Shown piece by piece: positions 19,153 through 27,759 of a DNA stretch of 64,000 nucleotides. Under the pieces are notes generated by a model. The model saw nothing but the letters and a program-made list of their open reading frames with translations. It was not told where the DNA came from and did not search any database. The stretch comes from an uncultured Bacteroidota bacterium (GTDB lineage Bacteria > Bacteroidota > Bacteroidia > Chitinophagales > Chitinophagaceae). A program made the position numbers and the translations under genes. The stretch is taken from contig CAIPJS010000086.1 in assembly GCA_903865435.1 (NCBI GenBank), positions 62,001 through 126,000 of the forward strand. Reading direction: 5' to 3'. Positions within the stretch are counted from its first letter, which is position 1, and each line of letters begins with the position of its first letter.

Positions 19153-20070
19153 TTATCGTTTTATTCTGAATCCCAATAAAAGAAAGGATCCAATTATGGC
19201 AGGTATTAAAAAATTAACAGTCCAAATCAAGGTACTTAAAGAAATGAGCATTAAACCATTACTATACCATGGTGCTAGTAACAATACAATAAGTTGACCT
19301 CGAATGACCAAATCGGATAGGGCAATGGCAGGGATAATACTTAAACACATTAACAATACGGCCACAGCTACCCACAAATCAATAGTAGCCACTGGAATGG
19401 CCAATATTTTAACTGCCCAGGTATATTGTAGAATAAATACAAAATATTTGAGCAAAGACAATGCGACCAGTTTTAGTTTTAATACCTGTTTAATTTGTAA
19501 TGGATTTAATTTTTTTAACCAGCCCTTATATTGCCGATTGTTAAAATAAATTGCAAAAGCAGCGAAGGTAATCAAGGGCATGGCCCATTTCAACCAAACT
19601 AAAAATGGTAAATTAAAAAACAAAGCAAGGGTGCCCATCCATAATGTAATCAATAACTGTGCATAAGATGCCCAAGCCATTTGGGCCACACCTTTTAATT
19701 TTGTTTCAGGCGCTAGAAATAAAATTCTGCCCACATAATCCCCCGATCTTACAGGGGTAAAAAAAGCAAACGCCTGACCTACCAATACACTTTTATAGGA
19801 CTGAAGCACAGACATGGGATTTACGTCTTTCAGCACTTGCACCCATTTCACAGACTCTATTAAATAATTCAAAAAAAGTAAAATCAATAAAACACTCCAT
19901 TCTGAAAAACTAATTTTTAAAAACTGCTCTTTTATCCCTGCTCCATATTTTTGCAAGTTATCGTTCGTGACTACTTTGTTGTAGATGGCCACTGCGCATA
20001 TAATAAATAAAATAAAACCAATGGCTTTATTTGCGAAGGACAATATGCGTTTTGAAATGGGCGTTTTCAT
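19153..20070 (-). CDS. Flippase-like integral membrane protein (LPG synthase TM-like, UPF0104)
   Basis: This protein of about 305 residues has roughly eight membrane helices. The stretch SVLVGQAFAFFTPVRSGDYVGR is typical of the lysylphosphatidylglycerol synthase transmembrane family. Members transfer or flip lipid-linked molecules, but this protein lacks the aminoacyltransferase domain, so its substrate is unknown. A TTG at 20079 could extend it by three residues, but ATG 20070 (MKTPISKR) is preferred: the TTG lies inside a -7-like promoter box. Confidence 0.75.
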   Translation of the reverse strand: MKTPISKRILSFANKAIGFILFIICAVAIYNKVVTNDNLQKYGAGIKEQFLKISFSEWSVLLILLFLNYLIESVKWVQVLKDVNPMSVLQSYKSVLVGQAFAFFTPVRSGDYVGRILFLAPETKLKGVAQMAWASYAQLLITLWMGTLALFFNLPFLVWLKWAMPLITFAAFAIYFNNRQYKGWLKKLNPLQIKQVLKLKLVALSLLKYFVFILQYTWAVKILAIPVATIDLWVAVAVLLMCLSIIPAIALSDLVIRGQLIVLLLAPWYSNGLMLISLSTLIWTVNFLIPAIIGSFLLLGFRIKR

Positions 20071-20076
20071 AAGGGG

Positions 20077-20112
20077 CAAAGTTCGGAATTTGAAATGATA
20101 TCTGTAACTTTA
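20077..20112. promoter_or_regulatory. Divergent flippase/ruvC promoter boxes
   Basis: On the minus strand GAACTTTG (20084-20077) lies six bases before the flippase ATG. On the plus strand TAACTTTA (20105-20112) lies six bases before the ruvC ATG, with TTCG 19 bases upstream. Each differs from TAnnTTTG by one base. Both starts would give very short leaders. Confidence 0.4.
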
Positions 20113-20118
20113 TTGTAG

Positions 20119-20703
20119 ATGTCAAAAACACCCATTATTTTAGGAATTGATCCTGGTACACAAATATTAGGTTATGCTTTATTAAAAGGCGGCCCAAAAC
20201 CAAGTTTAATTGCCATGGATGTTTTAAAATTGACCAAAGAAAAAGACATTTATGCTCGGCTACAAATGATTCATGCAAAAATCATTGAACTCATTGAAAA
20301 CTATCAACCAGAGCATTTTGCTATCGAAGCCCCTTTTTTTGGAAAGAATGTACAAAGCATGCTCAAACTTGGACGCGCGCAAGGAGTAGCCATTGCGGCA
20401 GCCATGCAGTTTAAATTACCAGTGACCGAATATGCCCCTAAGAAAGTGAAGCAAGCCATTACAGGGAATGGCAATGCCGACAAAGAAATGATTTGGAAAA
20501 TGTTGGAAAGAATTTTAGCCATAAAAAAGCAACCTAAATATTACGATGCTACCGATGCACTCGGGGTTGCACTTTGTCATCATTATCAAATTTCTGGTTT
20601 AACACTTCCCGCTGCTAAAATAGTTAAAGGGAAAAAGTCTTCAAAAAAAGCAAATAGCTGGGAATCCTTTCTTACAAAAAATCCGGATAGATTAAAAAAA
20701 TAG
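20119..20703 (+). CDS. ruvC: Crossover junction endodeoxyribonuclease RuvC
   Basis: RuvC is the dimeric resolvase that cuts Holliday junctions moved by RuvAB. The acidic catalytic residues are visible: Asp11 in GIDPGT, the Glu in AIEAPFFGKN (about 74), and the Asp residues in DATDALGVALCHH (about 148-151). The 194-residue length includes a basic C-terminal tail (KGKKSSKKANSW) longer than in E. coli RuvC (173). It is divergent from the flippase-like gene with 48 bases between starts. RuvB is encoded 11 kb away. Confidence 0.96.
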   Translation: MSKTPIILGIDPGTQILGYALLKGGPKPSLIAMDVLKLTKEKDIYARLQMIHAKIIELIENYQPEHFAIEAPFFGKNVQSMLKLGRAQGVAIAAAMQFKLPVTEYAPKKVKQAITGNGNADKEMIWKMLERILAIKKQPKYYDATDALGVALCHHYQISGLTLPAAKIVKGKKSSKKANSWESFLTKNPDRLKK

Positions 20704-20773
20704 CAGCGCAATAATTTTATTTTCTCTTGCCGCTTCCTTCCTTTCTAAAAAATTCAAGGCGCGTATTACTTCA

Positions 20774-21163
20774 TTAAAGTTTACTTATAATTAATATTTG
20801 TATGGCTTTAAATTCCTCTGCAGTGAAAGAAAGTTTGGGTTGAGAAAATTCCATATCTACAGCAGCATTGATGGGTATTAGATGTACGTGTGCATGGGGC
20901 ACTTCTAATCCCACTGTTGCCATCCCAACTCTATTGCAAGGAAAACTAGCAGCAATGGCATGTGCAATGGGTTTTGCAAATAACATCAGCTCACTTAAAT
21001 AGGTATCGGGTAGGTCAAATATTTTGTCAACTTCAATTTTAGGCACAATTAAAGTATGTCCCTTTTGTAAAGGAAAAATATCTAAAAAAGCATAAAACTT
21101 TTCGGATTCAGCAATTTTATAAGAAGGAATCTCGCCATGGATGATTTTAGTAAAAATGGTCAT
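20774..21163 (-). CDS. HIT family nucleotide-binding protein
   Basis: The 129-residue histidine-triad protein has N-terminal FTKIIHGEIPSYK and the triad HAHVHLIP with His90, His92 and His94. HIT proteins hydrolyse nucleoside phosphoramidates and related AMP-linked compounds in the cytoplasm; the physiological substrate here is not known. It starts 13 bases after greA, so the two probably form one transcript. Confidence 0.93.
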   Translation of the reverse strand: MTIFTKIIHGEIPSYKIAESEKFYAFLDIFPLQKGHTLIVPKIEVDKIFDLPDTYLSELMLFAKPIAHAIAASFPCNRVGMATVGLEVPHAHVHLIPINAAVDMEFSQPKLSFTAEEFKAIQILIISKL

Positions 21164-21176
21164 GGCATTAAAATTT

Positions 21177-21653
21177 TTATATCGTTATATTATCAACCAT
21201 AAATTTCATAACGCCATTGGGCGCTTGAATTTCGGCAATCTCTCCTACTTTCTTGCCCATCAATCCTTTTCCTATAGGGGAAGATGCAGAAATTTTACCC
21301 GCTTTTAAATCGGCTTCTTTTTCTCCCACTATTTGATACGTAATGGTTTTTTTAGTGGCCTGATTGGTCATAGTGACTTTAGTTAAGATGGTTACCTTAC
21401 TAATATCAATCGTACTGGTATCTACAATTTTTGCATTGGAAATAGTGGCTTCCAATTGTTTAATTTTTGCCTCTAACATCCCTTGTGCTTCCTTGGCAGA
21501 ATCATATTCAGCATTCTCTTTCAAGTCACCTTTTTCTCTTGCCTCTCCAATGGCCCTAGAGGCCGCAGGGCGATCTACCGACTTCATGTGCTGTAATTCT
21601 TCACGCATTTTATTAAAAGTCTCAATGGTCACGTATACTGTATTCTCGCTCAT
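21177..21653 (-). CDS. greA: Transcription elongation factor GreA
   Basis: GreA rescues backtracked RNA polymerase by stimulating cleavage of the nascent RNA. The 158 residues show an N-terminal coiled coil with DLKENAEYDSAKEAQ (about 43-57), where the acidic tip residues sit, and the C-terminal FKBP-like domain with SPIGKGLMGKKVGE. The length is normal. A terminator hairpin separates it from the upstream dehydrogenase gene, so it probably has its own promoter. HIT follows. Confidence 0.96.
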   Translation of the reverse strand: MSENTVYVTIETFNKMREELQHMKSVDRPAASRAIGEAREKGDLKENAEYDSAKEAQGMLEAKIKQLEATISNAKIVDTSTIDISKVTILTKVTMTNQATKKTITYQIVGEKEADLKAGKISASSPIGKGLMGKKVGEIAEIQAPNGVMKFMVDNITI

Positions 21654-21670
21654 ACCCTTAGTTTAGTTAT

Positions 21671-21702
21671 AAAAAAAATACAACGCCACCTAGGTAGCGT
21701 TG
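21671..21702 (-). terminator. Intrinsic terminator of the rsmA-dehydrogenase transcript
   Basis: On the minus strand CAACGCTACC pairs with GGTGGCGTTG-type sequence (21681-21702, about ten pairs, one G-U) and is followed by a run of T (21671-21680). It sits between the dehydrogenase stop and greA. Confidence 0.8.
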
Positions 21703-21728
21703 CATGGTGTAAAGATATAAAATATTGC

Positions 21729-22658
21729 TTAAATAAGGTCTAATTTTTCTAGTACCACCAGCGCCATTTTATAGTAGGCCTCTTGGCTGTACCCTGCAAT
21801 ATGGGGGGTAAGTATAAAGTTTGGAAATGCTTGTAAATCAGTGAGTAAGGCCATTTCCTGATGGGTTAATTTGCTCAAGGGCTCGTTTTCCAATACATCT
21901 AAGCCGGCTCCTCTAATTTGATCATTTTGAAACGCTTTTAATAATGAGGCTGTATCTGTAACAGAACCCCTGCAAGTACTTATAAAATAAGGTCGCCTTA
22001 CCAAACGATTAAAAAAAGCTTCGTTGGCATAATGCTTTGTAAGATGGGTCAAAGGAAGATGCAAACTGATTACATCCGCCTCGGCTTGTATCCATTCCAA
22101 ACTAGCTGCTTTTATTTGATCTGTTTCAAAATTGGTTCTATAAATGTCATGCGCTAAAATTTGTACATCAAACCCAGACAACAGTTTTGCAAATGCAGTT
22201 CCAGTATTTCCAAATCCAATAATGCCCACCGTTTTTCCTGTGAGTTCATCTGCTCTATTGGCATCACGTATCCACTTTCCTGCTTGCACTTCTTTGTAAG
22301 CACTATGAATGTGATTCATTAAATTTAATAACAAACCTAAAGTATGCTCGCCCACCGTGGTTCTATTGCCTTCGGGGCTACTTACACATTTTATATTTTT
22401 CGAAGCAGCAAATGCTGTATCAATTAATTCCATGCCACTGCCAATGCGTCCAATCCACTTTAGTTGATTTGCTTTTTCTAAAATGGCTGCATCTATTTTT
22501 AAACGCGTAGTTACAATTATACCATGGGCGTTTGCTATTATTGCAGTTAAAGCTTCATAGGTAATTTCAGGTTCGTACAATAGCTCAAACCCTTTGTCTT
22601 GAAGGGTTTCCAAAAGGAATGAATGTACGGGGGCTGTTATGATTACTTGATTTGACAT
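21729..22658 (-). CDS. D-isomer-specific 2-hydroxyacid dehydrogenase
   Basis: The 309-residue NAD-dependent enzyme has an N-terminal substrate domain and a Rossmann domain with the nucleotide motif GFGNTG. The catalytic set is visible: the Arg in STCRGSVTD, the Glu in ENEPL, and the His in TPHIAGYS. It most resembles phosphoglycerate dehydrogenase-like members, but without the C-terminal ACT domain, so the substrate (3-phosphoglycerate or another 2-hydroxy acid) is open. The ATG directly abuts the rsmA stop with no spacer, suggesting translational coupling. Confidence 0.87.
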   Translation of the reverse strand: MSNQVIITAPVHSFLLETLQDKGFELLYEPEITYEALTAIIANAHGIIVTTRLKIDAAILEKANQLKWIGRIGSGMELIDTAFAASKNIKCVSSPEGNRTTVGEHTLGLLLNLMNHIHSAYKEVQAGKWIRDANRADELTGKTVGIIGFGNTGTAFAKLLSGFDVQILAHDIYRTNFETDQIKAASLEWIQAEADVISLHLPLTHLTKHYANEAFFNRLVRRPYFISTCRGSVTDTASLLKAFQNDQIRGAGLDVLENEPLSKLTHQEMALLTDLQAFPNFILTPHIAGYSQEAYYKMALVVLEKLDLI

Positions 22659-23420
22659 TTAAGGCGTATGCATTTTAAAAGTAAGTGCAGCAAAATCTTC
22701 TACGGTTAAATTTTCAGCCCTTTTGGTAAATAGTGGGTCCGTCAATTGTTCGGTTGTAAAATAAGGTTTTAATGGATTTCTTAGCATTTTTCTTCTTTGA
22801 CCAAATGCCATTTTCACCAAATGAAAAAATGCTTTCTCTGATGTAAATGTAGGAAATGTTTTTTTTCTGGTAAGCTTTATCACGCCACTCATTACTTTTG
22901 GTGGGGGTGTAAAGGCAGTAGGTGGCACATCAAACAAATAAGTAACATCATAAAAAGCCTGTGTCAACACACTCAAAATACCATAGGCTTTGGAGTTGGG
23001 TTTTGCAGCAATACGTTCAGCCACTTCTTTTTGAAACATGCCTAACATCATGGGAACCTGCGCTCTCCATTCTAACACTTTGAAAACAATTTGCGTTGAA
23101 ATATTGTATGGGAAATTACCCACTACCACAAATTCATTTTCAAAAGGAATGCCGGCTTCTAAAAAATCTGCTTCAATTAATTTACCCTGTAAATAAGGAA
23201 ACTCTTTTAATAAAAAAGCAATCTTTTCTCTATCTAATTCTATGGCCTTGAAGGAGACTGTCGCTAGCTCATGAATGTGTTGCGTTAAAGCGCCCCCACC
23301 TGGCCCTACTTCCACCAATTGGGCAATGGGTTGTTCTAGCAATACAGCTTTCATATTTAAACATACTTGTGCGTCATTCAAAAAGTGTTGCCCAAGCGAC
23401 TTTTTTAGGGTGTATTGCAT
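22659..23420 (-). CDS. rsmA: 16S rRNA (A1518/A1519) dimethyltransferase RsmA/KsgA
   Basis: The enzyme dimethylates two adjacent adenines in the 3' hairpin of 16S rRNA late in 30S assembly. The 253 residues show the N-terminal SLGQHFLND, the SAM motif EVGPGGGALT (about 37-46), the catalytic motif NFPYNIS, and the C-terminal FGQRRKMLRNPLK. The upstream sequence reads TAACTTTG-CCTC-ATG, an exact -7 box four bases from the start, so the message may be leaderless. It is divergent from pdxA and translationally adjacent to the downstream dehydrogenase. Confidence 0.96.
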   Translation of the reverse strand: MQYTLKKSLGQHFLNDAQVCLNMKAVLLEQPIAQLVEVGPGGGALTQHIHELATVSFKAIELDREKIAFLLKEFPYLQGKLIEADFLEAGIPFENEFVVVGNFPYNISTQIVFKVLEWRAQVPMMLGMFQKEVAERIAAKPNSKAYGILSVLTQAFYDVTYLFDVPPTAFTPPPKVMSGVIKLTRKKTFPTFTSEKAFFHLVKMAFGQRRKMLRNPLKPYFTTEQLTDPLFTKRAENLTVEDFAALTFKMHTP

Positions 23421-23424
23421 GAGG

Positions 23425-23452
23425 CAAAGTTAGGTTTTTGTGCGTACTTTTG
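23425..23452. promoter_or_regulatory. Divergent rsmA/pdxA -7 boxes
   Basis: Minus-strand TAACTTTG (23432-23425) lies four bases before the rsmA ATG. Plus-strand TACTTTTG (23445-23452) lies 18 bases before the pdxA ATG. Both are exact TAnnTTTG matches, only 12 bases apart and pointing outwards. Confidence 0.55.
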
Positions 23453-23470
23453 CTCCCTAATCAAAAGGAT

Positions 23471-24565
23471 ATGAACCCAGACATCAGAAAACCGATTATA
23501 GGCTTTACTTGTGGCGATTTAAATGGTATAGGAATTGAATTGATCCTAAAATCATTGTCTGATAGCCGCATCCTCGACTTTATTGTTCCTGTGGTTTTTG
23601 CTAATAATAAAAGCTTTAATTTTTATAAAAAAGGATTGCCCGAATTTGCCATCAATTTTGCTGCCGTTACCGACCTCTCCAAACTCAGTACCAAACAGGT
23701 TAACTTGGTAAATTGCTGGGAGGAAGAAGTAGCCATTACACCAGGGGAAATGACTGAACTAGGCGGAAAATATGCTTTGATATCTTTAGAAGCTGCAGTA
23801 GCTGCTTTAAAAAATAAGCAAATTGATGGTTTGGTTACTGCACCCATTCATAAAAAAAATATTCAGTCCCCCACTTTTAATTTTAGTGGACATACACCTT
23901 ATTTGCAACATGCATTTGGGAATACAGAAAACCTAATGTTATTGGTAGCAGAAAATTTAAGAATGGCTTTGGTGACCGAACATGTAACCATTCAAGAAGT
24001 GGCAAAGCATATTACAAAAGATAAAATAAAACTAAAGCTAAATATACTGCATCAAAGTTTGAAAAAAGATTTTGGCATTGATACACCAAGAATTGCAGTA
24101 TTGGCATTGAACCCACATGCAGGAGATGATGGCTTAATAGGCAAAGAAGAAATTGAAATTATCAAACCTGCGATTAAAGAAAGTAAACAACAAATGTTGG
24201 TCTACGGACCTTATTCTGCAGATGCTTTTTTTGCCAGAGGCGCCCATGAAAAATTCGATGGTGTACTTGCTATGTACCACGATCAAGGCTTGATACCATT
24301 TAAAGCATTGGCCTTTGGTGAAGGGGTTAATTTTACAGCTGGACTTCCTATTGTAAGAACCAGTCCCGACCATGGCACTGCCTTTGATATTGCTGGAAAA
24401 AATAAAGCCGACGCTGGCTCCTTTACGGCAAGTATATTTGAATGTGCAAGAATTATTCATGCTAGACAAGGCTATACCGATATGCGTTTAAACCCACTTA
24501 AGAAAATTAGTGCAAGAATGTTTGCAGGCGCAGTGGATGAAAGATTGTACGAAAACGAAGGCTAA
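23471..24565 (+). CDS. pdxA: 4-hydroxythreonine-4-phosphate dehydrogenase
   Basis: PdxA oxidises 4-phosphohydroxy-L-threonine in the DXP-dependent route to pyridoxal 5'-phosphate. The protein has the N-terminal IGFTCGDLNGIGIE, the metal and substrate segments FSGHTPYLQ, and the C-terminal MYHDQGLIPFKAL and RTSPDHGTAFDIAG, all typical. The frame extends upstream to 23438, but ATG 23471 (MNPDIRKP) is preferred since the promoter box TACTTTTG at 23445 lies inside the extension and AAAAGGA precedes this ATG. That gives 364 residues. Its TAA overlaps the convergent gene stop by four bases. Confidence 0.95.
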   Translation: MNPDIRKPIIGFTCGDLNGIGIELILKSLSDSRILDFIVPVVFANNKSFNFYKKGLPEFAINFAAVTDLSKLSTKQVNLVNCWEEEVAITPGEMTELGGKYALISLEAAVAALKNKQIDGLVTAPIHKKNIQSPTFNFSGHTPYLQHAFGNTENLMLLVAENLRMALVTEHVTIQEVAKHITKDKIKLKLNILHQSLKKDFGIDTPRIAVLALNPHAGDDGLIGKEEIEIIKPAIKESKQQMLVYGPYSADAFFARGAHEKFDGVLAMYHDQGLIPFKALAFGEGVNFTAGLPIVRTSPDHGTAFDIAGKNKADAGSFTASIFECARIIHARQGYTDMRLNPLKKISARMFAGAVDERLYENEG

Positions 24566-25197
24566 TCTATAGGACAAGCCTTCACTAATTCAGCAAGCAA
24601 AGGTCTTCCCCAATGTGGCAGTATGGTAAACGCTTCCTTCTGTGCATCAAAAATTGCTTTTGCTTTTTGAATCAATGGCATTGCATCTGCGCAACCTCCC
24701 CCAAATAAAGAAGGCATTTTATAAAGTATATTGGCTTTTAAAATATAAGGTCTCGGATTATTTTTATTCGAAGCCATGGCTTGTTCTAATGGCTTGTTAA
24801 TTTTAGCTTCATAAGCCTTCCATCTAAAGACAGGGCTTACCGACATTTTAGCACTATACACTAAACTCTCTAGACAAAGTACTTCATCACTATTGTGTTT
24901 TGATTTAGTAGCATTAAGCCATTGGATAGCTTCATCTGCAAGTGCATCTGCATTGCCCATCTTCTTCAAAGCCATTCTAGCCTTGATAATACTTGCATAA
25001 TAAGCAGGCAACCATTCATTGGGTGCTTGCTTGGACAATTCTTCCATTTTCGAAAAAACTAATACGTAGTTTTCCTTTGTTTGGCTTTTATCAAAAAGCT
25101 GAACAGCGACTTCTAAGTTTTTTGAATAACTATTAGTTTGAGACTGTCCATTAAGAACGCAAATAAAAAAAAGTAAAATGCAAAAAAATTTGCGCAT
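24562..25197 (-). CDS. Exported hypothetical protein with TPR-like repeats
   Basis: I do not recognise a named family. The 211 residues begin with a signal peptide (about 1-19, ending GQSQ). The mature part is helical, with TPR-like helix pairs (YYASIIKARMALKKMG, ADEAIQWLNATK, RPYILKANILYKM). Three Cys occur in the mature part. It is the last gene of a tight operon behind an ABC ATPase, an ABC permease and a LolA-like protein (gaps 1-2 bases), which suggests a shared envelope task. It is probably periplasmic. Its TAG overlaps the pdxA stop by four bases. Confidence 0.7.
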   Translation of the reverse strand: MRKFFCILLFFICVLNGQSQTNSYSKNLEVAVQLFDKSQTKENYVLVFSKMEELSKQAPNEWLPAYYASIIKARMALKKMGNADALADEAIQWLNATKSKHNSDEVLCLESLVYSAKMSVSPVFRWKAYEAKINKPLEQAMASNKNNPRPYILKANILYKMPSLFGGGCADAMPLIQKAKAIFDAQKEAFTILPHWGRPLLAELVKACPID

Positions 25198-25199
25198 TG

Positions 25200-25910
25200 T
25201 TAAAATATATTATTAGGTATCCCTTGGTTAATCGTATACTTAGAATAAGTTATTTCAATAGTCCCTTTTTTATTTTTAAGCGCTTTTTGTTTAGCAGTAG
25301 GGTCTTCGTCTCCAAATTCTAAAGTTATACCATTAGGCAATTTATAATCTTTGGTGTTAAAACTAAAAATAATTTTACTAGCAAGGCCTTGTTTGGAATA
25401 TTCACCATACTGCATCGTAATTTCATAACTACCATTTTCCTTTGTAGTAGTGGCAGTCTTGTATACCAAGGCTTCTATAGGATCAATCCATAAAGTAGAA
25501 ATAACCCAGTCTAGATTATCGTCTGTTGGGATTAACTTTATCACCTTTAAATTTTTACCATTTAAAACCTGATTGCCTGCCGGTATAGTGGTATACTGCT
25601 TTGTATTTAGTAAGGTATTAATAGTAAGAGAAACCCCGCCTCTAGGCAACAAAGAAATACCCCCTTCTTTTTTAACTTTTAATAAATTGGGCTTTTTAAA
25701 ATACACTTTTACTTTACCTAATGAGGCTTTGATAAAAGCAACATCTGTTTTCATTACCCCTTCAGCAACATAGTCGTTTACCTGCGCTAGCTTTTGACTT
25801 ACTTTTTCTATTAAAGGGTCGGTCTGTGCCATCAGATTCACCGATAAAAATAACGGGAAGACGAAAGCTAAAAAGTAACATACAATATTTTTATATTTTT
25901 TTGGTTGCAT
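25200..25910 (-). CDS. LolA-like outer-membrane lipoprotein carrier domain protein
   Basis: The 236-residue protein has a signal peptide (about 1-29, ending LMAQ) and a mature domain that reads as the LolA/LolB-like half-barrel: LIEKVSQKLAQVNDYVAEGVMKT, VKVYFKKPNLLKVKKEGG and a later WIDPIEALVYKT segment. LolA-type proteins carry lipoproteins or other lipids across the periplasm. The 1-base gap to the permease gene and 2-base gap to the next gene indicate one operon. It could be a dedicated carrier for the adjacent ABC system; that link is inference from gene order. Confidence 0.72.
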   Translation of the reverse strand: MQPKKYKNIVCYFLAFVFPLFLSVNLMAQTDPLIEKVSQKLAQVNDYVAEGVMKTDVAFIKASLGKVKVYFKKPNLLKVKKEGGISLLPRGGVSLTINTLLNTKQYTTIPAGNQVLNGKNLKVIKLIPTDDNLDWVISTLWIDPIEALVYKTATTTKENGSYEITMQYGEYSKQGLASKIIFSFNTKDYKLPNGITLEFGDEDPTAKQKALKNKKGTIEITYSKYTINQGIPNNIF

Positions 25911-25911
25911 C

Positions 25912-26787
25912 TTAACTGAGTATGTCTTTTTTCTTAATAATAATAACAGAGGCTGTTACAAATAAAATAATATGTAATGTTAATACCAATAAAGAGGTTT
26001 TTATTTTAGCAATATTTAAAATACTTCCTCTAATGGCTTCATTATTTAGATTCACTTTAATATCGAAAAATTCTTTCCAATTGTTCATATGCGTGGTAAA
26101 TAAATAGGGCTTCACAACATTGAATAAAGGAATATTTAAAGTACTTAAAATAGTAAAAAATACAATGGCGCTCATAGTGCCTACAATAGGGCCAATGGAA
26201 TTACTAGATAAACTTGACATTAAAAAACCAAGGCTAGTAACCGTTAACAAAGCAAAACTTGCAAAAATAAAGGCGCCCACATATCTCCACAGCACATCTC
26301 CTTGTTCAATAAGGACCACATAATTTGATTTCATTAAAAACAAATCGTCTGTTCCAAAAATCCACATACTTACAAAAAGCGCTAAAAAGGCCAACCATAT
26401 TAATAGTAAAATGGTATAGATGCTAGCTGCTATAAATTTAGCCAACACCCAATGCGTTCTACTATAAGGCGTACTAAATAACAAACGCAAGGTGCCTAAA
26501 TTGGCTTCTCCCGAAATCATATCCGCCGCAATCAATGCTACCAATAAGGGAACGTGCACCAATAACAATTGTAATAAAATATAACATATCAAATAGCCAT
26601 TTAATACTTTACCATCAACGGTTAAGGTATCATTGATGTCTTTCATTAAAAATGCTGCATAGGAATTACCATCCATCTTTAATCCCAACTGAATCACTAC
26701 AATCAGTGCCGCTATGGCTCCAAAAGCAATATAAGTTCTAGGCCTTCTGAATATTTTATACAATTCTACTTGAATGAGCGACCACAT
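25912..26787 (-). CDS. ABC-2 type transporter permease
   Basis: The 291-residue membrane protein has about six helices. The pattern MWSLIQVELYKIFRRPRTYIAFGAIAAL at the start and the amphipathic segment SGEANLGTLRLLFSTPYSRTHWVLAKF are typical of ABC-2 permeases of the NatB or bacitracin-export type. A large extracytoplasmic loop lies between helices 1 and 2. It pairs with the ATPase gene just upstream (2-base gap). The substrate is unknown. Confidence 0.85.
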   Translation of the reverse strand: MWSLIQVELYKIFRRPRTYIAFGAIAALIVVIQLGLKMDGNSYAAFLMKDINDTLTVDGKVLNGYLICYILLQLLLVHVPLLVALIAADMISGEANLGTLRLLFSTPYSRTHWVLAKFIAASIYTILLLIWLAFLALFVSMWIFGTDDLFLMKSNYVVLIEQGDVLWRYVGAFIFASFALLTVTSLGFLMSSLSSNSIGPIVGTMSAIVFFTILSTLNIPLFNVVKPYLFTTHMNNWKEFFDIKVNLNNEAIRGSILNIAKIKTSLLVLTLHIILFVTASVIIIKKKDILS

Positions 26788-26789
26788 AA

Positions 26790-27695
26790 TTAAGCGTTTG
26801 ATGTAATTTGTAAAAAATAATCTTCCAAAGCATTTTTACTCTCAATAGCCAATAATGCCACTCCAGCTTTGATCAGCGTTTCGTTCAATAAAGGAATTTC
26901 ATAAGTGGGTATTTTTAAAAATATTCCCTCTTTTCTTGGCAATAAATAGTTGCTAAAACTACTTGCCACAATTACTTGTAGTGTACCCGCATCATTCATT
27001 GTTTTTATTTGTACAATTCTTTTCTGCGGGTCAAGCAGTTCTTTGGTATTCCCTTCCACCATTTTTTTACCTTGATGAATGATTAAAATTTGATGGGCTA
27101 ATTGTTCAATTTCTGAAAGTAAATGGGAAGAAACAAAAACCGTTTTGCCTTCGTCTTTTGCTAAATACTGAATCAGCGCGCGAATGTCTGCAATGCCCTG
27201 CGGATCGAGTCCATTAGTAGGCTCATCTAAAATAATTAAACTTGGATTGTGCACTAAGGCAATGGCAATGCCCAATCTTTGTTTCATGCCCAATGAAAAA
27301 GTTTGTACTTTATCTTGAGCACGACCAGCCAAACCTACTTTTTCTAAAGTATCTAAAATCCTGCCTGATGCTATTTTTTGCTTCCTCACTTTTGCAAACA
27401 ATTGCAAATGTTCTGTGGCACTTAAATAAGGATACAAATCGGGCCTTTCAATAATGGCCCCAACTTGCTCTAAAATTTCCGCTCTGTTTTTTTGTATCGA
27501 TTGCCCAAAGATTTCAATGCTGCCATGACTGGGATGGATCAGAGAAAGCAACATGCGTATGGTGGTGCTTTTCCCAGACCCGTTTTGGCCTAAAAAGCCA
27601 AAGACCTGCCCTGCTTGTACCTCAAAGCTTAGGTCATCCACAGCTTTCAGGTTTCCAAATTGCTTGCTAATATGTTGAACTTTGATCAGTGACAT
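26790..27695 (-). CDS. ABC transporter ATP-binding protein
   Basis: The 301-residue ATPase has Walker A GQNGSGKST (about 35-43), signature FSLGMKQRLGIA, Walker B LIILDEPTNGLDP and the switch His in VSSHLLSEIE, followed by about 80 residues of C-terminal extension typical of CcmA/NatA-like export ATPases. It is the first gene of a four-gene operon (ATPase, permease, LolA-like, TPR-like). A terminator hairpin of atpA lies just upstream, so this operon should have its own promoter in the short gap. Confidence 0.9.
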   Translation of the reverse strand: MSLIKVQHISKQFGNLKAVDDLSFEVQAGQVFGFLGQNGSGKSTTIRMLLSLIHPSHGSIEIFGQSIQKNRAEILEQVGAIIERPDLYPYLSATEHLQLFAKVRKQKIASGRILDTLEKVGLAGRAQDKVQTFSLGMKQRLGIAIALVHNPSLIILDEPTNGLDPQGIADIRALIQYLAKDEGKTVFVSSHLLSEIEQLAHQILIIHQGKKMVEGNTKELLDPQKRIVQIKTMNDAGTLQVIVASSFSNYLLPRKEGIFLKIPTYEIPLLNETLIKAGVALLAIESKNALEDYFLQITSNA

Positions 27696-27706
27696 ACTCT
27701 ATTAAC

Positions 27707-27735
27707 AAAAAACCCCGAACATAGTTCGAGGTTTT
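27707..27735 (-). terminator. Intrinsic terminator after atpA
   Basis: AAAACCTCGAAC and GTTCGGGGTTTT (minus-strand reading, 27735-27709) pair over 12 bases with one G-U and a three-base loop, followed by T residues. It ends the ATP synthase transcript directly after atpA. Confidence 0.85.
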
Positions 27736-27759
27736 ATATCAATTTAATATTAACGAATA

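Noticed and set aside
20071..20079. TTG start for the flippase-like gene
   Set aside because: The TTG is part of the promoter-like GAACTTTG box, and ATG 20070 follows in frame.
20704..20773. Short open frame behind the HIT gene on the minus strand (EVIRALNFLERKEAA...)
   Set aside because: It has no ATG, is about 28 codons and overlaps the end of ruvC. A frameshifted HIT tail is unlikely because the HIT protein already has normal length.
23438..23470. Upstream in-frame ATG for pdxA
   Set aside because: The segment contains the -7 box TACTTTTG and adds residues not seen in PdxA.
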